Positions 11,246-20,227 of a DNA stretch of 64,000 nucleotides are shown here, piece by piece. A model generated the notes under the pieces. It was not told the origin of the DNA, made no database searches, and saw only the letters and a program-made list of their open reading frames with translations. The translations under genes were made by a program, and so were the position numbers. The stretch covers positions 1-64,000 of the forward strand of contig CAVOGA010000003.1 in NCBI GenBank assembly GCA_963695135.1, read 5' to 3'. The number at the start of each line of letters is the position of its first letter. Within the stretch, counting starts at the first letter, position 1. The stretch comes from Marinihelvus sp963695135. Lineage in GTDB: Bacteria; Pseudomonadota; Gammaproteobacteria; Xanthomonadales; SZUA-36.

Positions 11246-11877
11246 GGCGTTTCGCCCTGTTTTTCAAAGATAAAAAAGTGGTGGTACGGGTTCTGGAACA
11301 GCTGGTAGCTCCTGGTCAGCTTCGCATAGCCTTGCAAGTCGGTGACTACCCGCTCCAGCGGATGGTCCTGCTTGTTGAGCTCCCAGTAGTGCTGCCCGTC
11401 AAACTCGTGCGGCACCGGCTTCCAGAACGGCTTGCGCATCATGAACTCGTGGGTCGCGAACCCCGGCAGGTCGATGCGAAAGCACCATACCTTCAGCGCA
11501 TCGGGCAGGCTCAGCACCACATTCTTGCGGCTTACCCGCACCATTTCTGCAAAGGCTTTCAGCGTTTCTTCGTAGGGCATGTGCTCGAGCACCTGGAAGG
11601 CGCACACCAGGTCGTAGCTGTTGTCCGCAAAGGGCAGATCGGTGACCGAGGCCAGGTGATCCGGGTTCAGCTCCGGGTCAATGTCCACGGTCTCGATATT
11701 CAGCCCGAATACCTGCGCATTGGCTTTGAACACGCCGGGGCCGGGTCCGATCTCCAGCACGCTTTCCGGCGCCAGCCGTTTGACCTCGTCCAGCTGGTTC
11801 CACAGGCTGTTCCAGCGCGGCCGGGCCAGGTAGCGCCCGAAGTCATAGTGTTCCTTGTCGACCTGTTTCTGATTCAT
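11242..11877 (-). CDS. Class I SAM-dependent methyltransferase (Methyltransf_11 type)
   Basis: A 211-residue cytoplasmic methyltransferase. SAM motif I is VLEIGPGPG at residues 40-48. The acidic residue binding the ribose follows in ETVDIDPELNPD, and FAFQ-like motif IV is replaced by YDLVCAFQVLEHMPYEE, typical of Methyltransf_11. It is translationally coupled to tviB by an ATGA overlap and lies downstream of the first flippase, so sugar or lipid-linked glycan methylation is the likely role. The substrate is unknown. Confidence 0.8.
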   Translation of the reverse strand: MNQKQVDKEHYDFGRYLARPRWNSLWNQLDEVKRLAPESVLEIGPGPGVFKANAQVFGLNIETVDIDPELNPDHLASVTDLPFADNSYDLVCAFQVLEHMPYEETLKAFAEMVRVSRKNVVLSLPDALKVWCFRIDLPGFATHEFMMRKPFWKPVPHEFDGQHYWELNKQDHPLERVVTDLQGYAKLTRSYQLFQNPYHHFFIFEKQGETP

Positions 11878-11906
11878 AGTTTAGTGCTCATGCGGCTGCC
11901 TGCTGC

Positions 11907-13251
11907 TTACACCGGCGCCAGGCGCGCAATCCGTTCCTCGCCGGCGTTGCGGATTACCCAGAAAATCAGCCACAGGTAGGCAACGATGCCCACCACCGAG
12001 AACAGGGCCACCGCCACCAGGTCGCTGGCGAACAGCGCAAAGCCCAGCCACAGCGCCACCAGCTTGCTGCCGGTGCTGAACAGTTCGTAAATCAGCAAAC
12101 CGTGCTGCAGCCGCAACGGCGCCACCGCCGCCACCGCCGGCTTGTTCACAAACTGCAGAAAGATCCAGAAGGCCAGCCACTGCGCATAGCGCCCGGAGGT
12201 CTCCCAGTCAGCGCCGAAGACAAAACTGAACAGCGCCGGGCCCGCCAGGCAGATCACCAGAATCGGCACCACGCCGACCAGCGCCATGCCCGCCGTGGCC
12301 TCGATGATGAGCTGGCGCGCATTGCCGCCGGACTGGATCGCCTCGTTCACCCGCGGATAGAACACCGACATCACCGAGCCGCCGATCAGGCCCGCCGGCA
12401 GCCCCAGCACCGCGATCGCCAGCGCGTACTGCCCCGCCGAGCCCGGTCCGAAGTAGCCCGCCAGCAGCAGCACCGGCAGGCTTTGCGAGGCGGCGTTGAT
12501 CAAATTCTGCGGCGTGCGCAGCAGCGGAAAGTCCGCATGGCGCCGGGCCAGCATCAGCAGCTTGCGCGGCGACACATCCGGCCGGGGCGCCGCCGCCTGG
12601 CGGTCCCTGAAACGCCGCCAGCCGGCCCAGGTCAGGCCCGTGGTCACCAGGCGCCCGCCCACCTCGATACTGATCAGCGTCGCGGCCGCAGGAAAGGCAA
12701 AACCGCCCAGCACCTTGGCCCCGGCCAGCACGCTGGCGCTGACCACGCTGAAGGTGGAGGTGATCCTGAACGCCTGCTTGCGGATCAGCCACTGGCCCAG
12801 CACCAGGCCCAGGGCGCTCAGCAGCATGGCCACCGGCACCAGGTACATGAAGGCGGCGATGGATTCGGCGTTCATCAGGGCCAGCAGCGGCGCACCGAAA
12901 AAGTACAGGAACACGGCCGTCAGCAAGGACATGACCACCGCGATGACCACGGACAGGTAGACCAGCCCCACGGCATCGGCATCGGCCTTCGGGCAGCACG
13001 ATGGCAATCGGGTAACCCAGCGCCGTGACCGTCGACAGCAGCGCCACGGTGGACAGGAACACGCCCTGCAGGCCGAACGCTTCCGGCCCGTACAGGCGCG
13101 TGATCAGCGGCGCGGCAGCCATGCCGATGGCCTGCGCCACCGCCGTGCCGCTGGCGACCACCGCCACGTTGCGCGCAAACAGGCTGCGCCGCAGCCGCTC
13201 GATGCCGGCGCCCAGGCCGGCCGGCAGAAACCGCGACTCAGTCATGGCCAT
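11907..13251 (-). CDS. Oligosaccharide flippase (Wzx/PST family), first flippase of the locus, frameshifted
   Basis: This inner-membrane lipid-linked oligosaccharide translocase has about 12 predicted helices. The N-terminal part SLFARNVAVVASGTAVAQAIG with APLITRLYGPEAFGLQGVFLS is the conserved start of the polysaccharide_synt family. After a single shift near 12990 the remaining helices run without interruption to WVIRNAGEERIA. The ATG at 13249-13251 overlaps the end of the MarR-type gene. It is the first transport gene after the ops site. Two flippases in one operon suggest two lipid-linked glycans, or one redundant copy. Confidence 0.85.
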
Positions 13252-13582
13252 GCTGCGCCACCTCGGCCTGCAGGCTGGCGATCTCGCGTTTCAGCGCCTC
13301 GTACTCCTCCATCTTGCGTTGCAGGAAGCGCGCGGTGATTTTCGCTTTCGCCTCCATGCCGGCGGGGGTCAGGATGTACAGGTAAGCCCGCTTGTGGCGG
13401 TTGTTCTTGAAGTTACGCGCCTTGACCAGCCCCTTGTCCACCAGCGCCCGCAGGCAGTAGTTGGTCTTGCCCAGGCTGACGCCCAGGTGCTCGCTGAGCT
13501 CCCGCTGGCTGACCTGCGGGTGCTCGTCCAGGTAGCGCAGCAGCTGGAGCTGGATTTCCTGTTCGCGGGGTTTCGGGTTCAA
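13238..13582 (-). CDS. MarR-family EPS-associated transcriptional regulator
   Basis: A 114-residue winged-helix DNA-binding protein of the small EPS-associated MarR group. EIQLQLLRYLDEHPQVSQRE begins the helix-turn-helix, followed by HLGVSLGKTNYCLRALVDKG (recognition helix) and the wing HKRAYLYILTPAG. The C-terminal 40 residues form a charged coiled coil (RKMEEYEALKREIASLQ), probably for dimerisation. It is the first gene after the ops element and overlaps the flippase start. Regulation of the locus itself is plausible but inferred. Confidence 0.85.
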   Translation of the reverse strand: MNPKPREQEIQLQLLRYLDEHPQVSQRELSEHLGVSLGKTNYCLRALVDKGLVKARNFKNNRHKRAYLYILTPAGMEAKAKITARFLQRKMEEYEALKREIASLQAEVAQHGHD

Positions 13583-13706
13583 TTCAGGTTTGATTTCGGG
13601 GTTTGGCCCAAATGATGCCGGTAGTGCCGGTAGTGCCGGGCACGCTACCGCCCTGCAGCGCCTTTAGCCGCATCGGGAGCACTGCCCTGGTTGTCGACGC
13701 GGCCGC
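13583..13706 (-). promoter_or_regulatory. Leader region between rfaH and the EPS operon
   Basis: The leader contains the ops element and, just downstream of it on the minus strand, direct repeats of CCGGCACTA (plus-strand TAGTGCCGG at 13622-13639). No convincing -35/-10 pair is visible. The operon may therefore be entered by read-through from rfaH, or from a promoter I cannot recognise. Confidence 0.5.
13641..13652 (-). promoter_or_regulatory. ops element (RfaH recruitment/pause site)
   Basis: On the minus strand these 12 nt read GGCGGTAGCGTG, identical to the Escherichia coli ops element as I know it. It lies 58 nt upstream of the MarR-type gene and 54 nt downstream of an rfaH homologue, with the whole polysaccharide operon beyond it. 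CAGTGCT, the opening of the JUMPstart sequence, occurs further upstream on the same strand (13678-13684), a few bases farther from ops than in enteric JUMPstart. RfaH is known to bind the ops-paused polymerase and suppress termination in long operons. Confidence 0.82.
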
Positions 13707-14237
13707 TTAGCCGGCGCGTTTTAACAGCAGGGATTCCACCTCCAGGGTGGTTTCCCGGCCGAGAATATTCATCAGCAGCAGGCTGCGGGTGGCGCCGCAG
13801 CGTTCCTGCAATATGCCTTCGGCCCCGGCCAGCGGCCCGTCAAAGACCTGCACCTTGTCCCCCGGCGCCAGCGGCGCCGCGTCCAGCGCGATCAGGCCCG
13901 TGGCCGGGTCCCGGCGTGCTTTGAGCGCCTGGATAATGCGCGCGGGCATGGTCACCAGCGCCGTGCCGGAGCGCACCAGGCTGACCACCCCGCGCGTGGA
14001 GCGCACGGTCGCCAGGTTCTGGACCTCCGGGATCGCGTGCAGAAACAGGTAGCGCGGAAACAGCGGCTCGGCCGGCTTGCGGCGCTGCGATTTGGCCCGC
14101 TGGTAGGGGTTTTTGGCCATGGGCAGAAAGCACTCAAAGCCCTGGTTCTCCAGCTGCGCCAGCGCCACGGCCTCCTGGCGCGGCTTGCTGTACACCGCGA
14201 ACCACGCCGCCCCGCCCTTGTTGCCCTCGGACATCAT
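13707..14237 (-). CDS. rfaH: RfaH-type transcription antitermination protein (NusG paralogue)
   Basis: The 176-residue protein has an NGN domain (AWFAVYSKPRQE at 11-22, FECFLPM at 34-40, RYLFLHA at 62-68) and a C-terminal KOW motif (LAPGDKVQVFDGPLAGAEGI, residues 123-142). The sequence is closer to RfaH than to housekeeping NusG in its N-terminal QENQGF-like segment and basic PYQRAKSQRRKP loop. RfaH binds RNA polymerase at ops sites and prevents Rho-dependent termination in long surface-glycan operons. Its gene lies immediately upstream of a perfect ops element, which strongly supports the assignment. Two consecutive ATG codons are possible starts. Confidence 0.9.
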   Translation of the reverse strand: MMSEGNKGGAAWFAVYSKPRQEAVALAQLENQGFECFLPMAKNPYQRAKSQRRKPAEPLFPRYLFLHAIPEVQNLATVRSTRGVVSLVRSGTALVTMPARIIQALKARRDPATGLIALDAAPLAPGDKVQVFDGPLAGAEGILQERCGATRSLLLMNILGRETTLEVESLLLKRAG

Positions 14238-14307
14238 GCGCCTAAGCGTAGCAGCTTATGTTCATGACTTGAACGGAACCGGACCGGGAAGCGGAAAATC
14301 GGGGGTT

Positions 14308-15402
14308 TCAGGAAGTCAGCGCCGGGACCGTGCGGCTGGCCTCCAGCCGGGCCCAGGCACGTTTCATGACGCTCAGGTACACCAGGCCCACCACAACAAA
14401 GGCGTAAAAACTCACGTATTCCGGTACGCCCATCCACTGAAAACCGATACCCACCGCGGCGAACGCCGCCGACAGGCCGATAATGCACCACCAGGCCTGC
14501 CCCACCGAGCAGCCGGATAGCAGGAAGGCGTGGTGCAGGTGGCTGCGGTCCGCCTCGAAGGCGCTTTTGCCGGCTTTCCAGCGGTTACGCATCAGCCGCG
14601 TCGTGTCCAGCAGCGGAATACCGAAGATCCACACCGCCGTCATCGGGTCAAAGGCGCGCGCTGCACCGCCCTGGTCATTGCCCAGGTCGATGAACATCCA
14701 CCCCAGCCAGAAGCCCAGCAGCACCGAACCGGAATCGCCCAGGAAGGTCCGCGCCCGGCGGTTCCAGGGCAACCGCGCATTGAGCAGCAAAAAGCCGGCC
14801 ACGCAGCCGGCCATGATCATCAGCAGCACCACCTCGTCACCGCGCACGCTGTCGGCGGCGGCCAGGGCAATGCCCAGCGCCGCGACCACGAACACGCTGC
14901 CGGACAGGCCGTCCAGCCCGTCAATCATGTTAAAGGCGTTGATAACGCCCAGGGCCGCGAAAATGGTGATGGGCACCGACAGCGGCCCCAGCGCCAGCGT
15001 GGACGGCCAGAACAGCTGGCCGAAGTCCTCCAGGCGGATACCGCCCCAGTAAATCATCACCAGGCAGGCCAGCCCCTGGGCGGTAAACCGCACGGTGGCG
15101 CTCAGCGGATAGCGGTCATCCACCAGGCCGGTCAGCAGGACGATAAGCGATGCGACGAACAGGGGAACCAGCTGCGGGTATACCTCCGGCGCCTGGATCC
15201 AGTACGCCATGCCGAAAAACACCGCGAAGATCGCCACGCCCCCCACCAGCGGCGTGGCCGCCTGGTGCACCTTGCGCGTGTCCGGGTGATCCAGCCAGCC
15301 GGTGCGGCGCGCCAGCGGCAACAGCGCCAGGCCGAGCAAGGCGGTGGCCAGCATGGCGACCACCACCCACACGGCGATGTGCATCACCCACGCAAACGTC
15401 AT
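14308..15402 (-). CDS. wecA: WecA-like undecaprenyl-phosphate GlcNAc-1-phosphate transferase
   Basis: This inner-membrane polyprenyl-phosphate HexNAc-1-P transferase begins assembly of lipid-linked glycans. About ten or eleven hydrophobic helices are visible in 364 residues. The catalytic Asp pair is in GLVDD (92-96). NAFNMIDGLDGL (155-166), FLGDSGS (220-226) and the cytoplasmic HLHH (288-291) are the diagnostic motifs. It is the first gene of the minus-strand locus, 70 bp upstream of rfaH. The family also includes TagO and WbpL, so donor sugar identity is not certain. Confidence 0.88.
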   Translation of the reverse strand: MTFAWVMHIAVWVVVAMLATALLGLALLPLARRTGWLDHPDTRKVHQAATPLVGGVAIFAVFFGMAYWIQAPEVYPQLVPLFVASLIVLLTGLVDDRYPLSATVRFTAQGLACLVMIYWGGIRLEDFGQLFWPSTLALGPLSVPITIFAALGVINAFNMIDGLDGLSGSVFVVAALGIALAAADSVRGDEVVLLMIMAGCVAGFLLLNARLPWNRRARTFLGDSGSVLLGFWLGWMFIDLGNDQGGAARAFDPMTAVWIFGIPLLDTTRLMRNRWKAGKSAFEADRSHLHHAFLLSGCSVGQAWWCIIGLSAAFAAVGIGFQWMGVPEYVSFYAFVVVGLVYLSVMKRAWARLEASRTVPALTS

Positions 15403-15668
15403 GGCAGCGACCTCCGCGCCGGCGGCAGTGACCCTTCCTGGTGATACACCCTGCTACGCACACGCCTCCTCCCTCGACGTAAGCCTGTCATTATGCACCG
15501 CATTCAGCGGCTTTTCAGCTTTGCCCGCGCATTGCTGCGGGTGGAATAAGGAACGGAAAAAACCGCCGAAGCTTGATATAGTTAGCCTTCAGCACGCCGG
15601 TCCAGAGCTCAGGTTCACAGCGCCGGGGGGAACCGAAGTTTTCGACCCAGATTCGAAATGAGGTAGCA
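15403..15668. other. Divergent intergenic region wecA / exported ParB-like protein
   Basis: This 266 bp region should contain promoters for both directions. The plus strand has a TATAGT at 15577-15582 as a possible -10, but no good -35 at the usual distance. A GAGG Shine-Dalgarno at 15660-15663 precedes the plus-strand gene. I see no other structure. Confidence 0.4.
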
Positions 15669-16922
15669 ATGCGAAACGGCCACACCAGCACCAGGGCAAA
15701 TCCGGCGGGTCTGCTGCAGCGAACCACGCTGTCGCTGATGATCGCCGCGGCGCTTGGCGCATCCACCGCCAGTGCGCAGGACCCGGCAACGGCCGACAAG
15801 CCCAAGCCCGGGCTGTATACCAGCGTGGACGAGGCCTCCATCTACATCATCCAGCCCGACGGCACGCAAACCGACGTGATGACCGGCGAGTCCGTGAAAC
15901 TGACGGACGATGGCGTCGAATTTATCGCCCAGCGCCCGCAATTTCTGAACTGGCCCTGCGGCACCAGCTTTGCGCCCAACCGCGGCACGCTGACCACCTT
16001 TACGTTCGATTCCCTGCCCGCCGGTGACCAGATCGCCGAGGTAGCCAATCGCTATTTCAACAACCAGCAGGTCCTGGACACCCAGCCCAACTGGCTGAAC
16101 GGCGAGTTCAACGGCGTGTTGTCCGCCGACCAGATTGACCAGTTTGTCTCCAATGCCTACTGGTACAAAACCGGTCCCGCGCCCGCCAAGATGGCGAACT
16201 TCCGGCCCAAGACCCTGCTGATCAGCCTGTTTTACGGCACCGGCCAGGTCGTGGTGGACACCAACCACCTCGACAGCCTGAAAGCGCACTACGGCGACGA
16301 GCCGATACCCACCGTGTTCATCTACCAGGAGGAGAACGTTGTACCGATCTCCTACTTCGGCGAGCGCCCGCAGCCCTGGCAGATTGTGAAAGCCAGTAAC
16401 GAGAGCGGCATCCGCCCGGCGGATGTGCCCCTGTGGTACGCCGGTGACGCGCACACCTCGGAAAACCCCGAGCAGCTGGCCATCGTCACCAATGTCCCGC
16501 CGGCCAGTGAAATGGACCCGGAAAGCCTGGCCAGGATCCGCGAGGACATCGCCAAAAACGGCATGTCCGCCAAGCCGATTACCCTGGGCATGGTGGCCGG
16601 CAGCGAAGAGATTCTCGTCGACTCGCCCGAACGCCTGCGCGCCGCGCAAATGGCGGGCCTGGCAACCGTGCCGGTGATGTATTCGGTGTATGAGAACGAC
16701 ATGATCGCCAGCGAGTGCGGCGTGCAGCCGCCGGTGGAAGCCGTCGGCGTACTCGGCACCACCGAAGGCGAGGCGCCCGGTTACATTCCACCGGACGAAA
16801 CCGACCAGCCCGGCCTGCCGGACCAGCCCACCCAGCCGCCCGACGGCCCGGGTCGCCCGACACCGCCGGAAATCGTGCCGCCGAACCCGCCGCCGCCGGA
16901 ACTGCCGGTCTCGGATAACTGA
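15669..16922 (+). CDS. Exported protein with C-terminal ParB-like module and Pro-rich tail
   Basis: The 417-residue product starts with a basic n-region, a hydrophobic stretch (TLSLMIAAALGA) and a signal peptidase I site after ASA-Q near residue 37, so it is probably periplasmic or secreted. Residues 283-342 resemble a ParB/sulfiredoxin-like domain: an LARIREDIAKNG helix, a PITLGMVAG strand, then ERLRAAQMAGLATVPV, matching the ParB pattern GxRRxxAAxxAGxxxVPV. The usual leading Gly and first Arg are replaced. The last 40 residues are Pro-rich (PPDGPGRPTPP, PPNPPPP). Residues 45-280 match nothing I know. The GAGG at 15660-15663 fixes the start. Confidence 0.6.
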   Translation: MRNGHTSTRANPAGLLQRTTLSLMIAAALGASTASAQDPATADKPKPGLYTSVDEASIYIIQPDGTQTDVMTGESVKLTDDGVEFIAQRPQFLNWPCGTSFAPNRGTLTTFTFDSLPAGDQIAEVANRYFNNQQVLDTQPNWLNGEFNGVLSADQIDQFVSNAYWYKTGPAPAKMANFRPKTLLISLFYGTGQVVVDTNHLDSLKAHYGDEPIPTVFIYQEENVVPISYFGERPQPWQIVKASNESGIRPADVPLWYAGDAHTSENPEQLAIVTNVPPASEMDPESLARIREDIAKNGMSAKPITLGMVAGSEEILVDSPERLRAAQMAGLATVPVMYSVYENDMIASECGVQPPVEAVGVLGTTEGEAPGYIPPDETDQPGLPDQPTQPPDGPGRPTPPEIVPPNPPPPELPVSDN

Positions 16923-17134
16923 GACCGGGCCCGGCAAAACAGCCGGGCCGGAACACGGCGAGACCCCCGAAACGAGTCATGCACGGCAACCGTGCACCTG
17001 ATGCGCCCTGCCCGGCCCGGCCTCCGCTGAACCGGTATTCAGATCAGTATTGAGCATGCCCGCCAGGGCGCCCCGGGACGATCCGCAGGCTGCGCATGGT
17101 TCTGTAGGTGATTGACGCCCGCTGCAGCGCAGGC

Positions 17135-17167
17135 AAAAAAAACGCCGGCAGCAAGCCGGCGTCTTTT
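17135..17167. terminator. Bidirectional intrinsic terminator
   Basis: The stem ACGCCGGC / GCCGGCGT (17142-17149 with 17155-17162) has a 5-nt loop AGCAA. It is preceded by a run of A (17135-17142) and followed by CTTTT. It can stop transcription on both strands and separates the convergent plus-strand exported protein and minus-strand FecR gene. A second GC-rich hairpin without a U tract (16928-16935 with 16942-16949) directly follows the plus-strand stop. Confidence 0.85.
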
Positions 17168-17196
17168 CAAATTGTTGTCAGCGTATTGAGGCGGTA

Positions 17197-17679
17197 TCAG
17201 TAATCCGCGCCTTCTTCCTGGCAGATCGTGCCGTCATCGCACAGGACGATGGAGAACTCGGTGCCGCGCACACCCATCAGGGCGACCGGGGTTTCCACCT
17301 TGAAGCTCTCGGGTTCCGCCTTGGCCATGGCGCCGGTGATGACCCGCAGGCCACCCTGCACGAGGCTCAGGGTCGCGGCGTTTTCATCGCCACCGTTGTA
17401 GACGTATTCCTTGATGTCCAGCACGCTGTTGGGTCGCACGGTGACTTTCGCGCCATCCACAAACTGCAGCACGGCGAAGCTCTTGTCGCCGGTGATGATG
17501 CGCTCTTCCTCTTCCACCGCGTCACCCTGGGTGAGTTCCCGGCGGTCATCCGCGTTTTCTGCGAAGACTTCGCCCCGGGAGGCCACCAGCAACGCCGTGG
17601 AATCCTGCGCGACTGCCGGCAGGATGAAGGATCCTGTCAACAGCGTGGCGAGCAGTGCCTTTTGTACAAACGTCTTCAT
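17197..17679 (-). CDS. Exported FecR-domain protein
   Basis: A 160-residue protein with a signal peptide (KALLATLLTGSFILPAVAQ). The FecR domain begins at LLVASRGEVFAEN and continues through LTQGDAVEEEERIITGD, VDGAKVTVRPNSVLDI and SFKVETPVALMGVRGTEF. The last motif is the conserved end of periplasmic FecR domains. It lacks a membrane anchor, so it is not a classical anti-sigma regulator. I chose the ATG at 17677-17679 with AGGG about 8 nt upstream. A GTG 9 nt further upstream also has an AGGA and cannot be excluded. FecR proteins of this kind are often found near CHASE2 cyclases, as here, but the functional link is unproven. Confidence 0.82.
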   Translation of the reverse strand: MKTFVQKALLATLLTGSFILPAVAQDSTALLVASRGEVFAENADDRRELTQGDAVEEEERIITGDKSFAVLQFVDGAKVTVRPNSVLDIKEYVYNGGDENAATLSLVQGGLRVITGAMAKAEPESFKVETPVALMGVRGTEFSIVLCDDGTICQEEGADY

Positions 17680-17688
17680 CGTGTCCAC

Positions 17689-17979
17689 CCTGGTCCTCTC
17701 GGCCCGTCGGTATGAGTATATACCGATAGTTTGTTAATTGGTTTATCGGCAGGTTGACAATTCGGTTGCATCCCTGCGGTACCACCCGGCAAATCCGTGC
17801 CCGTTCCTGAAACCGCGTGGAGTCGCCAATTGGTACTCCACTTACCTGAATAAACGGGATATACACTCAGGAAATATCATCAATTCGAAAAAAATATGGA
17901 CTTATTTTTTCGACCCCCGGCGAATGGAGTATATCCTAATGATTTAAATAAAAAAATAGCGTGAAACCCTGCCGGGAAA
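17689..17979 (-). promoter_or_regulatory. AT-rich region upstream of the FecR gene
   Basis: The 290 bp are much more AT-rich than the surroundings. On the minus strand a TATACT -10-like hexamer lies just upstream of the FecR gene (around 17715). An inverted repeat CCGATA-N15-TATCGG (17723-17728 with 17744-17749) overlaps the region where a -35 would fall and could be an operator. A poly-A/T stretch follows the cyclase stop (around 17945). Confidence 0.4.
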
Positions 17980-20188
17980 TTACTTGCTCTCGTGGGTAAA
18001 TACGCCGTCCCAGTCCTTGCCCGGCGGATCAAGCCGGAACTGGGCGATGCGCACCTCGTAAATATCGTAGAGTTTGCGCTCCGGATCGGCCTCGCGCAGG
18101 CTGGCCAGCACCTTGCCGGCCTGGTCCCAGTGCTGGGCCCGGTACAGCTTTAAAAACTGCTCCCACTGCTTGACCCGCGCCAGCTCGTCGTCGGGCACCT
18201 TGCCCTGCTCCGCCAGCACCTCGTAGATGACCACCGGCAGCAGCTTGCCCTTGACCCGCACCCGGTCCACCTCGCGGTAGACGAACTCCGGCGCCTCATC
18301 GACCACGAAGGAACTGACCAGGAAATCCACCCCGTAGGCCTTGGTCAGGCCCTCCAGCCGCGAGGCCAGGTTGACCGCGTCCCCCAGCACCGTGTAGGCG
18401 CGGCGGAAGCGCGAGCCCATGTTGCCGACGCTCATGGTGCCCGTGTTGACCCCGACGCCGATGGCGATTTCCGGCTGGCCGGCCTTCCAGAACTTCAGGT
18501 TGAGCACCTCCAGCGAGCGCAGCATGTCCAGCCCGGCCTTGACCGCCTGGTGCGCGTGGCGCTCATTGGGGACCGGCGCGCCCCAGAAGGCCATGATGCA
18601 GTCGCCCATGTACTTGTCGATGGTGCCCTTGGTGTCGTGCACCACCTGGGTCATGGGTGTCAGGAAGCGGTTCAGCAGGTCGGACAGCTCATCCGCGTCC
18701 AGCTTCTCGGAGATGGTGGTAAAGCCGCGGATATCGGTGAACAGCACGGACAGCTCGCGCTTGTTGCTGTCCATGGAGTAGTTGGTCGGGTCCTGGGCCA
18801 TCTGCGTGACCAGGTCCGGCGGCACGTACTGGCCGAACAGGTCGTTCATCAGCGTGCGGCTGCGGCTCTCGAAGAAGTAGCCGAAGATCATGTTCATCAT
18901 GTAGATGCCGAACACCACCATCAGCGTGCTGGCCAGCGGCAGCACGTGCATCTGGGCGCCCCACAGGTACAGGTTCAGCCACACCGCGATGGCCAGCATC
19001 ACCAGCAGCATGACCGTGCCCCAGATGGCGGAGAGCAGCGGCAGCACCAGGGCCGTGACCAGCCCGAACAGCACCAGGGTCAGCACCTCCGCGCCCTTGC
19101 TGTAGGCCGGCTGCCAGCGGAAGTTGTCGTCCAGGATGCCGGCCAGCACGTTGGCGTGGATTTCCACCCCGGGGTAGATGGAGCCGAAGGGCGTGGAACG
19201 CAGGTCCTGCAGCCCCGGCGCGGTGGCGCCGACCAGGGCGATGGCGCCCTCCAGCATCGCCCGGGTCCGGCATGGTGCCGTTGATCACGTCGGTGGCGGA
19301 AATATACGGAAAGCTCCCGGCGCCGCCGCGGTACGGCACCAGCACCGCGCCCTGCGCATCCACCGGAATCCGCCGGCCGGCCACCTCCACGGCCTCCAGC
19401 GGCGGGTAGCCCTCCATCATCAGCGGGGAGTCCACGAACACCGGCAGCGCGATGTCGTTGAGGTAGGTCGCCGCCATGGCCAGGGACAGCGATTCGTAGG
19501 CCGCACTGCCGTAGGCGTGCAGCAGCGGGGTGCGCCGCACGATGCCGTCCGCGTCGATCAGCGGGTTGGAGATAAAACCCGCCGACCAGGCGCCGGCCAT
19601 GAGCTCCGGCACGTTGGAGGTATAGCCCTCGGCCCGGGGCAGGAACAGGCGCTCGCCCATGGTTTCGTCAAAATCGAAGGCCGGCATGGGCAGCTCGCCG
19701 ATCTGGAAGGCGTTGCGCTCATCGGTAATGAAGTAATAGGCCATCACCGAGGGGCCCTGGCCCAGCGCGCCGCCAAACACGACATCGCGGTTCAGCAGCG
19801 GCGCGTAGCCCTCCAGCTTGCTCATGAAGCCCTGGTCCGCTTCGCCCAGCCGGCGCAGCATGTTCAGGTCGGCGCTGAGGTCACGCTCGGGAAACACCAC
19901 GTCGAAGCCGACAACGGCCGCGCCGGCCTCGTACAGCCCGGTGACCATGTCCGCCAGCTTGTCACGGGTCCACGGAAACTGCCCCTCGGCCGACAGGCTG
20001 CGCTCATCGATGGCAATGATCACGATCCGCGGGTCCTGCCCGCCGGGCGCGGTCAGGCGCACCCGCGCGTCATACAGCAGGTTTTCGAACTGCTGCACCA
20101 CGCCGATGTTCACCTTGTCCAGGGTGATCATCACCATGAACACGATGAGCGAGAGCGAGAATGTGAGGCGGATCAGGTAACGTTTCAA
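17980..20188 (-). CDS. CHASE2-domain adenylate/guanylate cyclase, one frameshift
   Basis: The membrane enzyme of about 735 residues has an N-terminal helix (LIRLTFSLSLIVFMVM), a periplasmic CHASE2 sensor domain (QFENLLYDARVRL, IVIIAIDERSL, VVGFDVVFPE), three or four helices, and a cytoplasmic class III cyclase domain. The cyclase shows FTDIRGFTTISE (first metal Asp), YMGDCIMAFWGAP (second Asp) and LGDAVNLASRLEG (transition-state Asn/Arg). One shift near 19262 separates CHASE2 from the rest. The combination is typical of cAMP-forming sensors. A CpdA-like phosphodiesterase lies 5 kb away. The substrate ATP versus GTP was not resolved. Confidence 0.87.
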
Positions 20189-20227
20189 AGGACGGCTGTC
20201 GTCGTTCGGGTCGCCAGAGTATAGCGC

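Noticed and set aside
9887..11308. Long plus-strand frame opposite tviB and other long antisense frames in GC-rich genes
   Set aside because: Composition is Arg/Val/His/Gln-rich as expected for the complement of coding DNA. The minus-strand gene is a clear match.
17701..17760. Plus-strand TTGACA (17754-17759) as a promoter
   Set aside because: No -10 hexamer lies at suitable spacing and no plus-strand gene follows.
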